Made by a program: the position numbers and the translations under genes. From the NCBI GenBank assembly GCA_017467985.1, contig JAFUJY010000197.1:1-5956 (forward strand): a stretch of 5,956 nt of DNA, read 5' to 3'. This stretch comes from Bacillota bacterium. GTDB lineage: Bacteria > Bacillota > Clostridia > Lachnospirales > Bianqueaceae. Positions 1 to 5,883 of this stretch are shown piece after piece (the first letter of the stretch is position 1; every line of letters begins with the position of its first letter). The notes under the pieces are model-generated. The model searched no databases, had not been told where the DNA came from, and saw only the letters and a list, made by a program, of their open reading frames with translations.

Positions 1-39
1 TTTCCCATGACGCAGCCCGTGTTCCAGATCTCCATGGCA
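1..39. repeat. Edge copy of a 39-base direct repeat
   Basis: Bases 1-39 are identical to 193-231, a spacing of 192 bases (64 codons, same reading frame). Read leftward it encodes AMEIWNTGCVMG directly after SILA. The copies diverge at base 40 versus 232; the other boundary lies outside the window, so the true repeat length is unknown. It sits exactly at the window edge and replaces the expected C-terminal PHP motif, which points to an assembly artefact. Confidence 0.9.
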
Positions 40-704
40 GCAAGAATAGAATTGATGTTCTTTTTTGCATTGACCATCACCCAGCCGTTACAGTGTTCAT
101 TCATTGCATGACCATCATCCGTGGCTACGCCATAGATCTTCACACCCTCACCCAGGAGTTCATCCCAATAAGCCGCATCCTTATCCATATCATTTCCCAT
201 GACGCAGCCCGTGTTCCAGATCTCCATGGCAAAATTCCCCTGCATTTTATCAAAATACTTTGCAGAGGTACCACTCCACTCCGGATGACAGTAAATGGTC
301 AGATTCTTCTTGGCATGAATCTCATCAAGATAGGGCTGATATGCCCGCTGATCACAGGCTGCCGCCGAGGAAAGCCGACCGCTCTCCTCACCCTGCTCAA
401 ATCCATTTCCATCCTCTTTGGCCGGTCCGATACAAACCGTATGGAAGCAGCGAAATCCATGCTCACAGGGAAGGCGATCGTTGTCAAACTCCATTCCCGG
501 AATAATCAGCAAGTCCAACTCCGGCACAAAATTCTTGTAATTATAATTACGATGATCCGTAATTGCCAGAAAATCATAGCCACATGCCTTATGATATGCC
601 ATAACCTCTTCCGGAGTCCCTTTGCCGTCGGAGCGAGTGGTATGACAATGCAGACCACCTTTTAACATCTTATTTTTCTTTTCAAACGCACCCTGTCGAA
701 TCAT
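1..704 (-). CDS. PHP-domain metal-dependent phosphoesterase (CehA/McbA-like), 3' end missing
   Basis: A PHP-fold metallohydrolase, which normally cuts phosphomono- or phosphodiester bonds with a metal cluster. The substrate here is unknown. 234 codons are visible and no stop is reached. Visible motifs, in order: HCH (H19, H21) followed by TTRSDG (D26), TDH (D50, H51), GMEF (E72), CFHTV (H89), YCHPEWS (H140) and ATDDGH (D197, H199). Together these are the usual PHP metal ligands, so the catalytic core is intact. There is no signal peptide or membrane segment, so it is probably cytoplasmic. The ATG at 704 follows GAGGTG with a 5-base spacer and lies 20 bases after the PAP2-like stop, as in an operon. 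After VNAKKNINSILAA the family usually continues with a G-x-F-Y-x-S-x-G-P-like stretch. Instead, residues 223-234 repeat residues 159-170 exactly, so the last dozen codons are suspect (see the repeat entries). The family call is firm; the CehA/McbA subgroup is from memory. Confidence 0.88.
   Translation of the reverse strand, partial: MIRQGAFEKKNKMLKGGLHCHTTRSDGKGTPEEVMAYHKACGYDFLAITDHRNYNYKNFVPELDLLIIPGMEFDNDRLPCEHGFRCFHTVCIGPAKEDGNGFEQGEESGRLSSAAACDQRAYQPYLDEIHAKKNLTIYCHPEWSGTSAKYFDKMQGNFAMEIWNTGCVMGNDMDKDAAYWDELLGEGVKIYGVATDDGHAMNEHCNGWVMVNAKKNINSILAAMEIWNTGCVMG
193..231. repeat. Internal copy of the 39-base direct repeat
   Basis: Identical to bases 1-39. In this position the encoded AMEIWNTG lies after the CHPEWS motif and before the DDGH motif of the PHP domain. 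That is where the family normally has an 'ExxN' type strand ('xxEIWN'), so this is taken to be the genuine copy. Confidence 0.9.
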
Positions 705-724
705 ATTAACACCTCTTCATTATT

Positions 725-1192
725 TTATACAAAAAAGCAAAAATACATTACAACTGCGTTCACTACACCCACCAGGATTCCTGCACACACCTGCAGGGGA
801 GTATGTCCTACCAATTCTTTCAGCTGTGCATCGGTGACATCCTGTGACACCATCAAATTAAATGCCTCTACCAGTTCGTTAATGACAACGGCCTGCTTGC
901 CCGTTTCCAGGCGCACGCCCATGGCATCGTGACACACAATAATGGCCAGGATGGCACTAATTGCAAATTCCACCGACCCGGGACCGCACATCAGCAGGCA
1001 CATCAGCGCCAATGAAGAAACGGTTGCGGAATGTCCGCTGGGCATTCCGCCGTCTCCAATCATTCGCTCCCAGTTCATTTCCCGATGAACAATGACATAA
1101 ATAATCGTCTTTAGTACCTGTGCCACAAACCACGAAGAAACACTTACAATTAAAAATGGATTGCTCACCAATTCGATTAGCCAGTTCAACAA
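725..1192 (-). CDS. Divergent PAP2 family (DUF212, YuiD-like) membrane protein
   Basis: 155 residues, close to the length of Bacillus YuiD. Family hallmarks are GDGGMPSGHSATVSSLA (residues 46-62, with the PAP2 signature PSGH at 51-54), CHDAMGVRLETGKQA (87-101, with D89 and R94) and a C-terminal ELVGHTPLQVxAG block (126-138) leading into a last membrane helix (about 132-154). Hydrophobic segments lie at about 11-34, 55-70 and 74-93. The protein should therefore be in the cytoplasmic membrane. The family resembles PAP2 lipid phosphatases, but no reaction is established for it as far as I know. The start is TTG at 1192, 1 base after the GH42 stop, with AGGTAGG inside the GH42 end at a spacing of 8; a second TTG at 1189 is a poorer fit. 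The near-overlap suggests translational coupling to GH42. Its role in a glycan operon is not evident. Confidence 0.9.
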   Translation of the reverse strand: MLNWLIELVSNPFLIVSVSSWFVAQVLKTIIYVIVHREMNWERMIGDGGMPSGHSATVSSLALMCLLMCGPGSVEFAISAILAIIVCHDAMGVRLETGKQAVVINELVEAFNLMVSQDVTDAQLKELVGHTPLQVCAGILVGVVNAVVMYFCFFV

Positions 1193-1193
1193 C

Positions 1194-3176
1194 TTACTTC
1201 CCTACCTTTTCTGTATACACATATACGCCATAAGCCGGCATGGGCATGGTCTGTCCTTCATAATAACTCTGCCAGCCTTCCGGGATATTCACCATCTGCT
1301 CTTTGCCGTTATGGTTCAGCACAAAATAATACGCCTTGTCCGCACCCATGCGGCGAGTGATTTCCACACCATCGGGCGTCTCGCCCAGGGACAGTTCTGC
1401 ACCCACTTCTGTAATAAAGCGATCTGCCAGGTCCGGGGTCATCTCTGTCCCCACATAGTAGGCCTTACCGTCACCATAGACATTGACTGTGATGGCCGGG
1501 GTTCCCTTGTAATATTCAGAAGCATAACAAGCAACCGCTTCTGCAGTATCAGGCGTAATCACATCACACCACTTATCGCAGATATATTCCTTACCATCCC
1601 AGGCAACCTTCACCTGCAGCTGGCGCAGACAGTCATAGTCATAGACCTTCAAGCCCACAACATCGGCCAAACCACCGGGCAGCGGACGCTCACTATCACA
1701 GATATTGTCCCGATCCTTTACACCCGTGCGCATGGTCAGCACCAAGGTCCCGCCGTTCTTTACATAAGTACGATATTTTTCTTCCAGAACCGGATCCATC
1801 ATGTACTGCAGCGGGGCAACCAGGAGCTTATAGCGACTAAAATCAGACTGATCACTGATCAGATCCACCGGGATATTCTGACGGTACAGTGCCCGATAAT
1901 AGGTCATCAGATGATCCACGTACTTCATATCCGGATGATGGGGCTGGATGTCAATGGCATATTCCTGATCATAGGAGAACACAATTGCAGCCTCAGACTG
2001 GGGCATCAAGCCCTTGATCTCCTGCATCAGGGTACCATTCTTATGCATAAAGCCCTTGATCTCATCATACACACGTCCGGGAATGCCACTGTGGGGAATT
2101 ACACCCTCCCAATACTGCTCCGTGCCAAAGGCACAGCTGCGCCAACGGAAGAACACAATCGTATCCGCACCGTGAGCTACGGACTGCATCGCCCACAGAT
2201 GGATCTGACCGGGACGGGGCCGACGACTTACCTCATACCAACCATTCAATGTGGTCTGTTGCTCCATAATCCAGAAGGTCTGCTCCTTGGTGCCGCGAAT
2301 GATATCCAGCTGACCGGCGCCCTCACTGCCCAGATACTGAGGCTTTTCTCGCACCATATTCATGCTGGGATACTGATCATGGGAAGAAAACTCCAGATCC
2401 TTCCCCAGTTCAAAATAATCCACCGTTTCGGCAAAGCCCATCATATTCTGAGTAATCCACTTATCCGGCGCATAATGACGCAAAATCTTGGACTGGAACT
2501 GATGATACTCCACGATCAGGTCCGAATGAAAACGCTTCCAGTCTAACATCTGCGAAGGATTCACACCGGTTACCGTCAGCTTTGGGGCCTGGATCTGAGC
2601 AAAATTCTGATATCCCTGACTCCAGAAGTCCGTCCCCCAACGACGATTCAACTCCTCGATTGTGCCGTACTTCTTCTCCAGCCACTCCCGAAAACGCTTT
2701 TCACAGCTCTCACACATACACAATTCATTGTGGCTGTTGCCCAGTTCATTACCCACCTGCCAGCCAATGACGTTAGGGTTCGGTGCAAAATGCTCTGCAA
2801 AGGCATTCACAAAGCGCTTAACATGGGCCCGATACACCTCATTGGACTGACAATTATGATGACGTCCGCCAAAATGACGGCGGCGTCCCTGGGGGTCTGT
2901 GGGCTGAATCTCGGGATTGCGTTCAATAATCCATGCGGGAGCCGCTGCCGTGGGCGTTCCCAAAACACTCTTAATTCCGTAGGAGGCCAGTAATTCAATG
3001 GCTTGATCCAGCCAAGCAAAATTAAACTTGCCCTCTTCCGGCTCCATCTTGAACCAGGAAAACTCCGCCATGCGCACCACCTGAACGCCCATGGCCTGCA
3101 TCAACTTTGCATCCGTCTCCCAGCGCTGTACCGGCCAATGTTCCGGATAATAATCCACACCAAATTGAATATTCAT
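1194..3176 (-). CDS. GH42 beta-galactosidase
   Basis: Complete 660-residue glycoside hydrolase family 42 enzyme. It should release terminal beta-linked galactose from oligosaccharides by the retaining mechanism. It opens with MNIQFGVDYYPEHWP, the typical GH42 N-terminus. The acid/base is E144 in GWQVGNELG and the nucleophile is E305 in FWIMEQQ. Four cysteines, C109 and C153/C155/C158 (CMCESC), match the structural zinc site known from the Thermus A4 enzyme, shifted by three residues. The TIM barrel covers about 1-390, the Rossmann-like trimerisation domain about 390-590 (SYDQEYAIDI, then VAPLQYMM and NGGTLVLTMRTG), and a small beta domain the rest (YYFVLNHN near the end). No signal peptide, so probably cytoplasmic. 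The ATG at 3176 has AGGAGGT with a 7-base spacer. It lies 73 bases after the GH38 gene and has its own promoter. Linkage preference cannot be read from sequence. Confidence 0.97.
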   Translation of the reverse strand: MNIQFGVDYYPEHWPVQRWETDAKLMQAMGVQVVRMAEFSWFKMEPEEGKFNFAWLDQAIELLASYGIKSVLGTPTAAAPAWIIERNPEIQPTDPQGRRRHFGGRHHNCQSNEVYRAHVKRFVNAFAEHFAPNPNVIGWQVGNELGNSHNELCMCESCEKRFREWLEKKYGTIEELNRRWGTDFWSQGYQNFAQIQAPKLTVTGVNPSQMLDWKRFHSDLIVEYHQFQSKILRHYAPDKWITQNMMGFAETVDYFELGKDLEFSSHDQYPSMNMVREKPQYLGSEGAGQLDIIRGTKEQTFWIMEQQTTLNGWYEVSRRPRPGQIHLWAMQSVAHGADTIVFFRWRSCAFGTEQYWEGVIPHSGIPGRVYDEIKGFMHKNGTLMQEIKGLMPQSEAAIVFSYDQEYAIDIQPHHPDMKYVDHLMTYYRALYRQNIPVDLISDQSDFSRYKLLVAPLQYMMDPVLEEKYRTYVKNGGTLVLTMRTGVKDRDNICDSERPLPGGLADVVGLKVYDYDCLRQLQVKVAWDGKEYICDKWCDVITPDTAEAVACYASEYYKGTPAITVNVYGDGKAYYVGTEMTPDLADRFITEVGAELSLGETPDGVEITRRMGADKAYYFVLNHNGKEQMVNIPEGWQSYYEGQTMPMPAYGVYVYTEKVGK

Positions 3177-3183
3177 AGGCTCT

Positions 3184-3190
3184 ACCTCCT
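3184..3190 (-). promoter_or_regulatory. Shine-Dalgarno site of the GH42 gene
   Basis: A full AGGAGGT lies 7 bases before the ATG at 3176 and fixes that start. It predicts strong translation. Confidence 0.85.
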
Positions 3191-3205
3191 AGATTTAATA
3201 AAAAT

Positions 3206-3234
3206 ATTATCGTATGTTTTGCCCCGATTGTCAA
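3206..3234 (-). promoter_or_regulatory. Internal sigma-A-type promoter for GH42, PAP2-like and PHP genes
   Basis: On the minus strand, a perfect TTGACA (3234-3229), a 17-base spacer and GATAAT (3211-3206, five of six matches to TATAAT) lie between the GH38 stop and the GH42 Shine-Dalgarno site. Transcription would start near 3199, giving a short leader of about 23 bases before the ATG. No convincing intrinsic terminator separates GH38 from this promoter, so GH42 may be served both by read-through and by this promoter. This is a prediction from consensus match only. Confidence 0.75.
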
Positions 3235-3249
3235 GCCTCGTTGAAAAAA

Positions 3250-5688
3250 TTAAGACATCTCCGCAAAGAGCACTTCCTGCCAGTTTTCACTATCATCCGC
3301 CAGATAATAGGTCCGAACACTGTAGGGAGTCACCGTCACCTTCAGCGGTACTCTCAGCAAATCACCGCTAGCGGTCACATCCGTCTTTCGGCCATCGGTT
3401 TCATACAGACGAATCACATCGCCCCGGCCATCTTCGCTGCGCTTCAGGGCGGACATCATCACATTGGGCTGATTGAGCTGCAGACCGCTATAGCACAATG
3501 CATCGATTTTGCCCTTGTGCCAGGTCTCAATGATGTGGGTGGTGGGCTTATTCAGCAGCTTGGCGGTCTGTACCACCGGCGCCCAGCTATCCTTCACACC
3601 CATTATAATGTAATTGAAGTCCATCACACCCTGCTCGGTAAATTCACTTTCCTCGGTACGGGGACCACCATGGTCACCGTAAATGGGACTGCGCAGAATG
3701 GTATGATAAATGGTAGATCCCTTGACGCTGGAGCTGTAAGTCCGATCATTGACCACTGCAAAACCACCGTTGGTTCCCTTCACAGCAGTCCACATCAGGC
3801 CCGGTTCCTCCTCACCATCTGCCGGCCGTTCGATCACACCAAAGGGAATCTCATAGTAAGCCTTGGGATTCTCCACCTTCATGGGCCAAGCCATCTTCAG
3901 CATCTTATGCTGCTCGTGCCAATCCACACTGGCTCGCACTTTCAGCTGGTCACACCCCGCCTCCAGAGAGAAATACTGTGTGATCGTGGACAGATTATAT
4001 TTGCTGACCACCTTAACCGTGGCCCGGATGGGTCCATTTTCCATCACACTCACCTTGGCATCCGCAAAACGAGCCATCACATCGGTAAAGAAATTCTTGG
4101 CATGGCTCCAGGTATCGTGATAATATTCATCGATCACCGTGGGGACCGCCGCCCGATCGCAGATGATCTCCTGGCCGGTACGCTTATCCACAAAGGATAC
4201 GATATAACCGGTATGCAGTTCAAATTCGATTCGATAAATCTCATTTTCCAGAACTGCCCCTTCGTGATTGTTGGCAGTACAAAAACCTTCAGGCATACGG
4301 GCTGTGACACTGCCGGGGATATTTACTGCCTGCAGGTCACCTTTGATTTCGTCCAGATAATATACACTGTAACCCAAGGCCGGTACTTTTGCTTCAAACA
4401 AAGTATCATAGCGCCAATAACATTCTTCTGTACTGGAGCGCACAAACTGGGACTCTACCACATTGCCCTCGTGATCCCGCACCACACCGCACTGCTTATT
4501 GACCTTGATCATTTCCTTCACTGCAAAAGCATGGGGATTAAATACCACCACCGGCAGCCCCTTGGAAGTATCCTCCATGGAGATCGCCCAGGATAGGGTC
4601 TGCAATGCATTATTTTCCTCCACAGCCGCAGCATTCATAGCTGCACCATACATATATTTGGAATCCTCATGGCCTTCTTTAATACAGCAGCCGCCCATGG
4701 AATCATGAAAATGCAGGAACAAAATATTCTTCCAGGCCTCTTCAAACCGCTCGTTCTTTACTTTTTTACCACACAGCTTACTTGCTGCAAAAGCATAGTT
4801 CTCCGCCGCTGCCAGTTCCACCTCACCCCGTCGGATACCATTCTTCACATGATTGACCGTAGCATAGCAGCCTGCTGCATGATGCTGCAGGTCATCGTGA
4901 TATTCCGGAATGTCCTGTTGATCTGCTTGCGCAAAAAAGTCGCTGAGGTCCGAATAAATCAAGGTCTTCTCCGGGTGTTTGGCCTGATACTCTCTTAAAA
5001 CTTCCAGATTGCGAATGGTGGGACCGCCGCCATGATTGCCCACGCCATAGAAGAACGGCAGAATATCCAGATCCGTTGCCGTTGTCTGATCCAAATACGC
5101 CATGCGCTTTTTCAGATCTTCCAGGGAGTTAAAATTAAAACAGTAGGGGTCCAATATACGATAGGTCAGAACCTGTGATCCATCTGGAGATGTCCAGCGA
5201 AACACATCCGACTCCATTGTTTTTTCCACCGGGCTGGGACGCATCATGATGTAAGACTCCATGCCGCTTTGGCGCAGAATCTGGGGCAGCATGCCATTAT
5301 GACCAAAGCTGTCCACATCATATCCTACCTTAGCGGTCACACCAAACTTTTCCTGAAAATAACGCTGAGAATATAGAGCTTGTCTTGCAAATCCCTCTCC
5401 CGACGGAGAATTACAATCCGGCTGCACATGCCAGCCCCCCACAATAATAAATCGACCTTCCTGCACCCGCTGTTTGATTTCTTCAAACATATCCGGTGCA
5501 AACTCCTCCACCCACTGATATACAGATGCGGATGAACACACAAAACGAAACTCCGGGAACTCTTTCATACGATCTAAAGCTGAACGAAGGGTTGCCTTGG
5601 CCTCGGCACTGCCTTCCTGCCACTGCCATTGCCAAATCGGATCCAAATGGGCATTTCCAACCAAATAATAACAGGACTTATCTTTCAT
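3250..5688 (-). CDS. GH38 alpha-mannosidase
   Basis: Complete 812-residue glycoside hydrolase family 38 enzyme, a zinc-dependent retaining alpha-mannosidase. Zinc and catalytic residues are visible: GNAHLDPIWQW (H14, D16), the nucleophile D126 in DVDSFGHNGMLP, and H328/D329 in LHFHDSMGG. YGVGNHGGGPT (214-224) is the conserved loop of the N-terminal barrel. The helical middle domain includes the VKNGIRRGEVELAAAEN stretch (281-297). From about residue 380 on it has the C-terminal beta domains (VVVFNPHAF, LENEIYRIEF). Length is within the usual bacterial range and no key residue is missing. No signal peptide, so it probably trims imported oligosaccharides in the cytoplasm. The ATG at 5688 has GGAGGTG with a 5-base spacer. 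It is the first gene of the leftward operon and the next gene is a beta-galactosidase. Some bacterial GH38 enzymes act on mannosylglycerate or other mannosides, so the exact substrate is open. Confidence 0.96.
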   Translation of the reverse strand: MKDKSCYYLVGNAHLDPIWQWQWQEGSAEAKATLRSALDRMKEFPEFRFVCSSASVYQWVEEFAPDMFEEIKQRVQEGRFIIVGGWHVQPDCNSPSGEGFARQALYSQRYFQEKFGVTAKVGYDVDSFGHNGMLPQILRQSGMESYIMMRPSPVEKTMESDVFRWTSPDGSQVLTYRILDPYCFNFNSLEDLKKRMAYLDQTTATDLDILPFFYGVGNHGGGPTIRNLEVLREYQAKHPEKTLIYSDLSDFFAQADQQDIPEYHDDLQHHAAGCYATVNHVKNGIRRGEVELAAAENYAFAASKLCGKKVKNERFEEAWKNILFLHFHDSMGGCCIKEGHEDSKYMYGAAMNAAAVEENNALQTLSWAISMEDTSKGLPVVVFNPHAFAVKEMIKVNKQCGVVRDHEGNVVESQFVRSSTEECYWRYDTLFEAKVPALGYSVYYLDEIKGDLQAVNIPGSVTARMPEGFCTANNHEGAVLENEIYRIEFELHTGYIVSFVDKRTGQEIICDRAAVPTVIDEYYHDTWSHAKNFFTDVMARFADAKVSVMENGPIRATVKVVSKYNLSTITQYFSLEAGCDQLKVRASVDWHEQHKMLKMAWPMKVENPKAYYEIPFGVIERPADGEEEPGLMWTAVKGTNGGFAVVNDRTYSSSVKGSTIYHTILRSPIYGDHGGPRTEESEFTEQGVMDFNYIIMGVKDSWAPVVQTAKLLNKPTTHIIETWHKGKIDALCYSGLQLNQPNVMMSALKRSEDGRGDVIRLYETDGRKTDVTASGDLLRVPLKVTVTPYSVRTYYLADDSENWQEVLFAEMS

Positions 5689-5693
5689 AAGAG

Positions 5694-5700
5694 CACCTCC
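5694..5700 (-). promoter_or_regulatory. Shine-Dalgarno site of the GH38 gene
   Basis: GGAGGTG lies 5 bases before the ATG at 5688 and supports that start. Confidence 0.8.
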
Positions 5701-5726
5701 ATTTTGAGGACATTTTTGCTGACATC

Positions 5727-5735
5727 ATTATATCA
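5727..5735 (-). promoter_or_regulatory. Extended -10 promoter of the GH38 operon
   Basis: The minus strand reads TGATATAAT, an extended -10 (TGn followed by a perfect TATAAT at 5732-5727). The -35 position (5755-5750, TAGCTT) is poor, as is usual for extended -10 promoters. Transcription would begin near 5720, about 30 bases before the GH38 ATG. The overlap with a palindrome (5727-5743) suggests regulation. Confidence 0.65.
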
Positions 5736-5743
5736 CATATAAT
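5727..5743. promoter_or_regulatory. Perfect 7-3-7 palindrome, candidate operator
   Basis: ATTATAT-CAC-ATATAAT is a perfect inverted repeat covering the whole GH38 -10 hexamer. A dimeric repressor bound here would block that promoter. AT-rich palindromes arise by chance in such spacers, and no regulator gene is in view, so the operator role is inference. Confidence 0.4.
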
Positions 5744-5756
5744 CTAAAAAAGCTAC

Positions 5757-5785
5757 TTGACTTTGGAGATAAAAATAGATATAAT
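5757..5785 (+). promoter_or_regulatory. Promoter of the antisense antitoxin RNA
   Basis: On the plus strand, TTGACT (5757-5762), a 17-base spacer and a perfect TATAAT (5780-5785) form one of the best promoter matches in the window. It points right, away from the GH38 operon and against the toxin gene. The start would fall at about 5792. No plus-strand protein gene follows; transcription would run into the terminator at 5840-5883. Confidence 0.75.
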
Positions 5786-5791
5786 ATAAAT

Positions 5792-5823
5792 AGGTACTCC
5801 GCATCAAGTAAGCGGTTTGACCT
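5792..5823 (-). terminator. Weak hairpin in the toxin 3' UTR, possible second terminator
   Basis: Read leftward, AGGT and CCGC pair with GCGG and ACCT around a loop, with an internal mismatch. No clean T-run follows, so termination would be weak. The same sequence is the 5' hairpin of the antisense RNA, so it may serve mainly as a loop for sense-antisense pairing. Confidence 0.35.
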
Positions 5824-5839
5824 AAACATTTAATTTGCT

Positions 5840-5883
5840 AAAATAACCGCAAAATCTTGGTAGGATCGGGCGGTTATTTTTTT
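5840..5883 (+). terminator. Intrinsic terminator of the antisense RNA, possibly bidirectional
   Basis: AAAATAACCGC (5840-5850) pairs perfectly with GCGGTTATTTT (5870-5880) around a 19-base loop, and a run of seven T (5877-5883) follows on the plus strand. Read leftward, the stem ends in four T, so it may also end the toxin mRNA. The toxin stop codon (5876-5874) lies inside the stem. Confidence 0.8.

Larger units (their letters stand above)
5792..5883 (+). ncRNA. Antisense RNA antitoxin of a type I toxin-antitoxin locus (RatA-like arrangement)
   Basis: A predicted RNA of about 90 nt bounded by a strong promoter and an intrinsic terminator on the plus strand, with no open frame of note. Its 5' part folds as a hairpin with an AGGT/ACCT outer stem and a CCGC/GCGG inner stem (5792-5823). 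Its 3' part is the terminator hairpin. The terminator loop (5851-5869) contains CTTGG, which fits the YUNR U-turn rule seen in fast-pairing antisense RNAs. The RNA is complementary to the stop codon and 3' UTR of the minus-strand toxin frame, as in TxpA/RatA of Bacillus subtilis. Seen: promoter, hairpins and overlap. Inferred: antitoxin function. The ends are estimates. Confidence 0.6.

Noticed and set aside
93..665. Open frame of 190 codons on the plus strand opposite the PHP gene
   Set aside because: The minus-strand frame holds all PHP metal-ligand motifs, while the plus frame has no domain and crosses the same bases.
1161..2546. Long open frame (461 codons) on the plus strand opposite GH42
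   Set aside because: It is the mirror of a strongly supported GH42 gene, has His/Ile-rich composition with no recognisable domain, and lacks a good ribosome site.
2740..2755. Gly142 before the GH42 acid/base Asn-Glu, where many members have Asp
   Set aside because: This position varies in the family (Asp or Ser in others) and all catalytic and zinc residues are present, so no loss of function is implied.
3235..3260. Possible terminator just after the GH38 stop (run of six T)
   Set aside because: No stable GC-rich stem precedes the T-run on the minus strand, so I do not call a terminator.
3214..4596. Long open frame (460 codons) on the plus strand opposite GH38
   Set aside because: It is antisense to the clear GH38 gene and its translation shows no family motif; it reflects codon bias of the true strand.
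5689..5760. Catabolite-control (cre) site upstream of GH38
   Set aside because: Looked for a TGNAANCGNTNNCA-like sequence on both strands and found no acceptable match.
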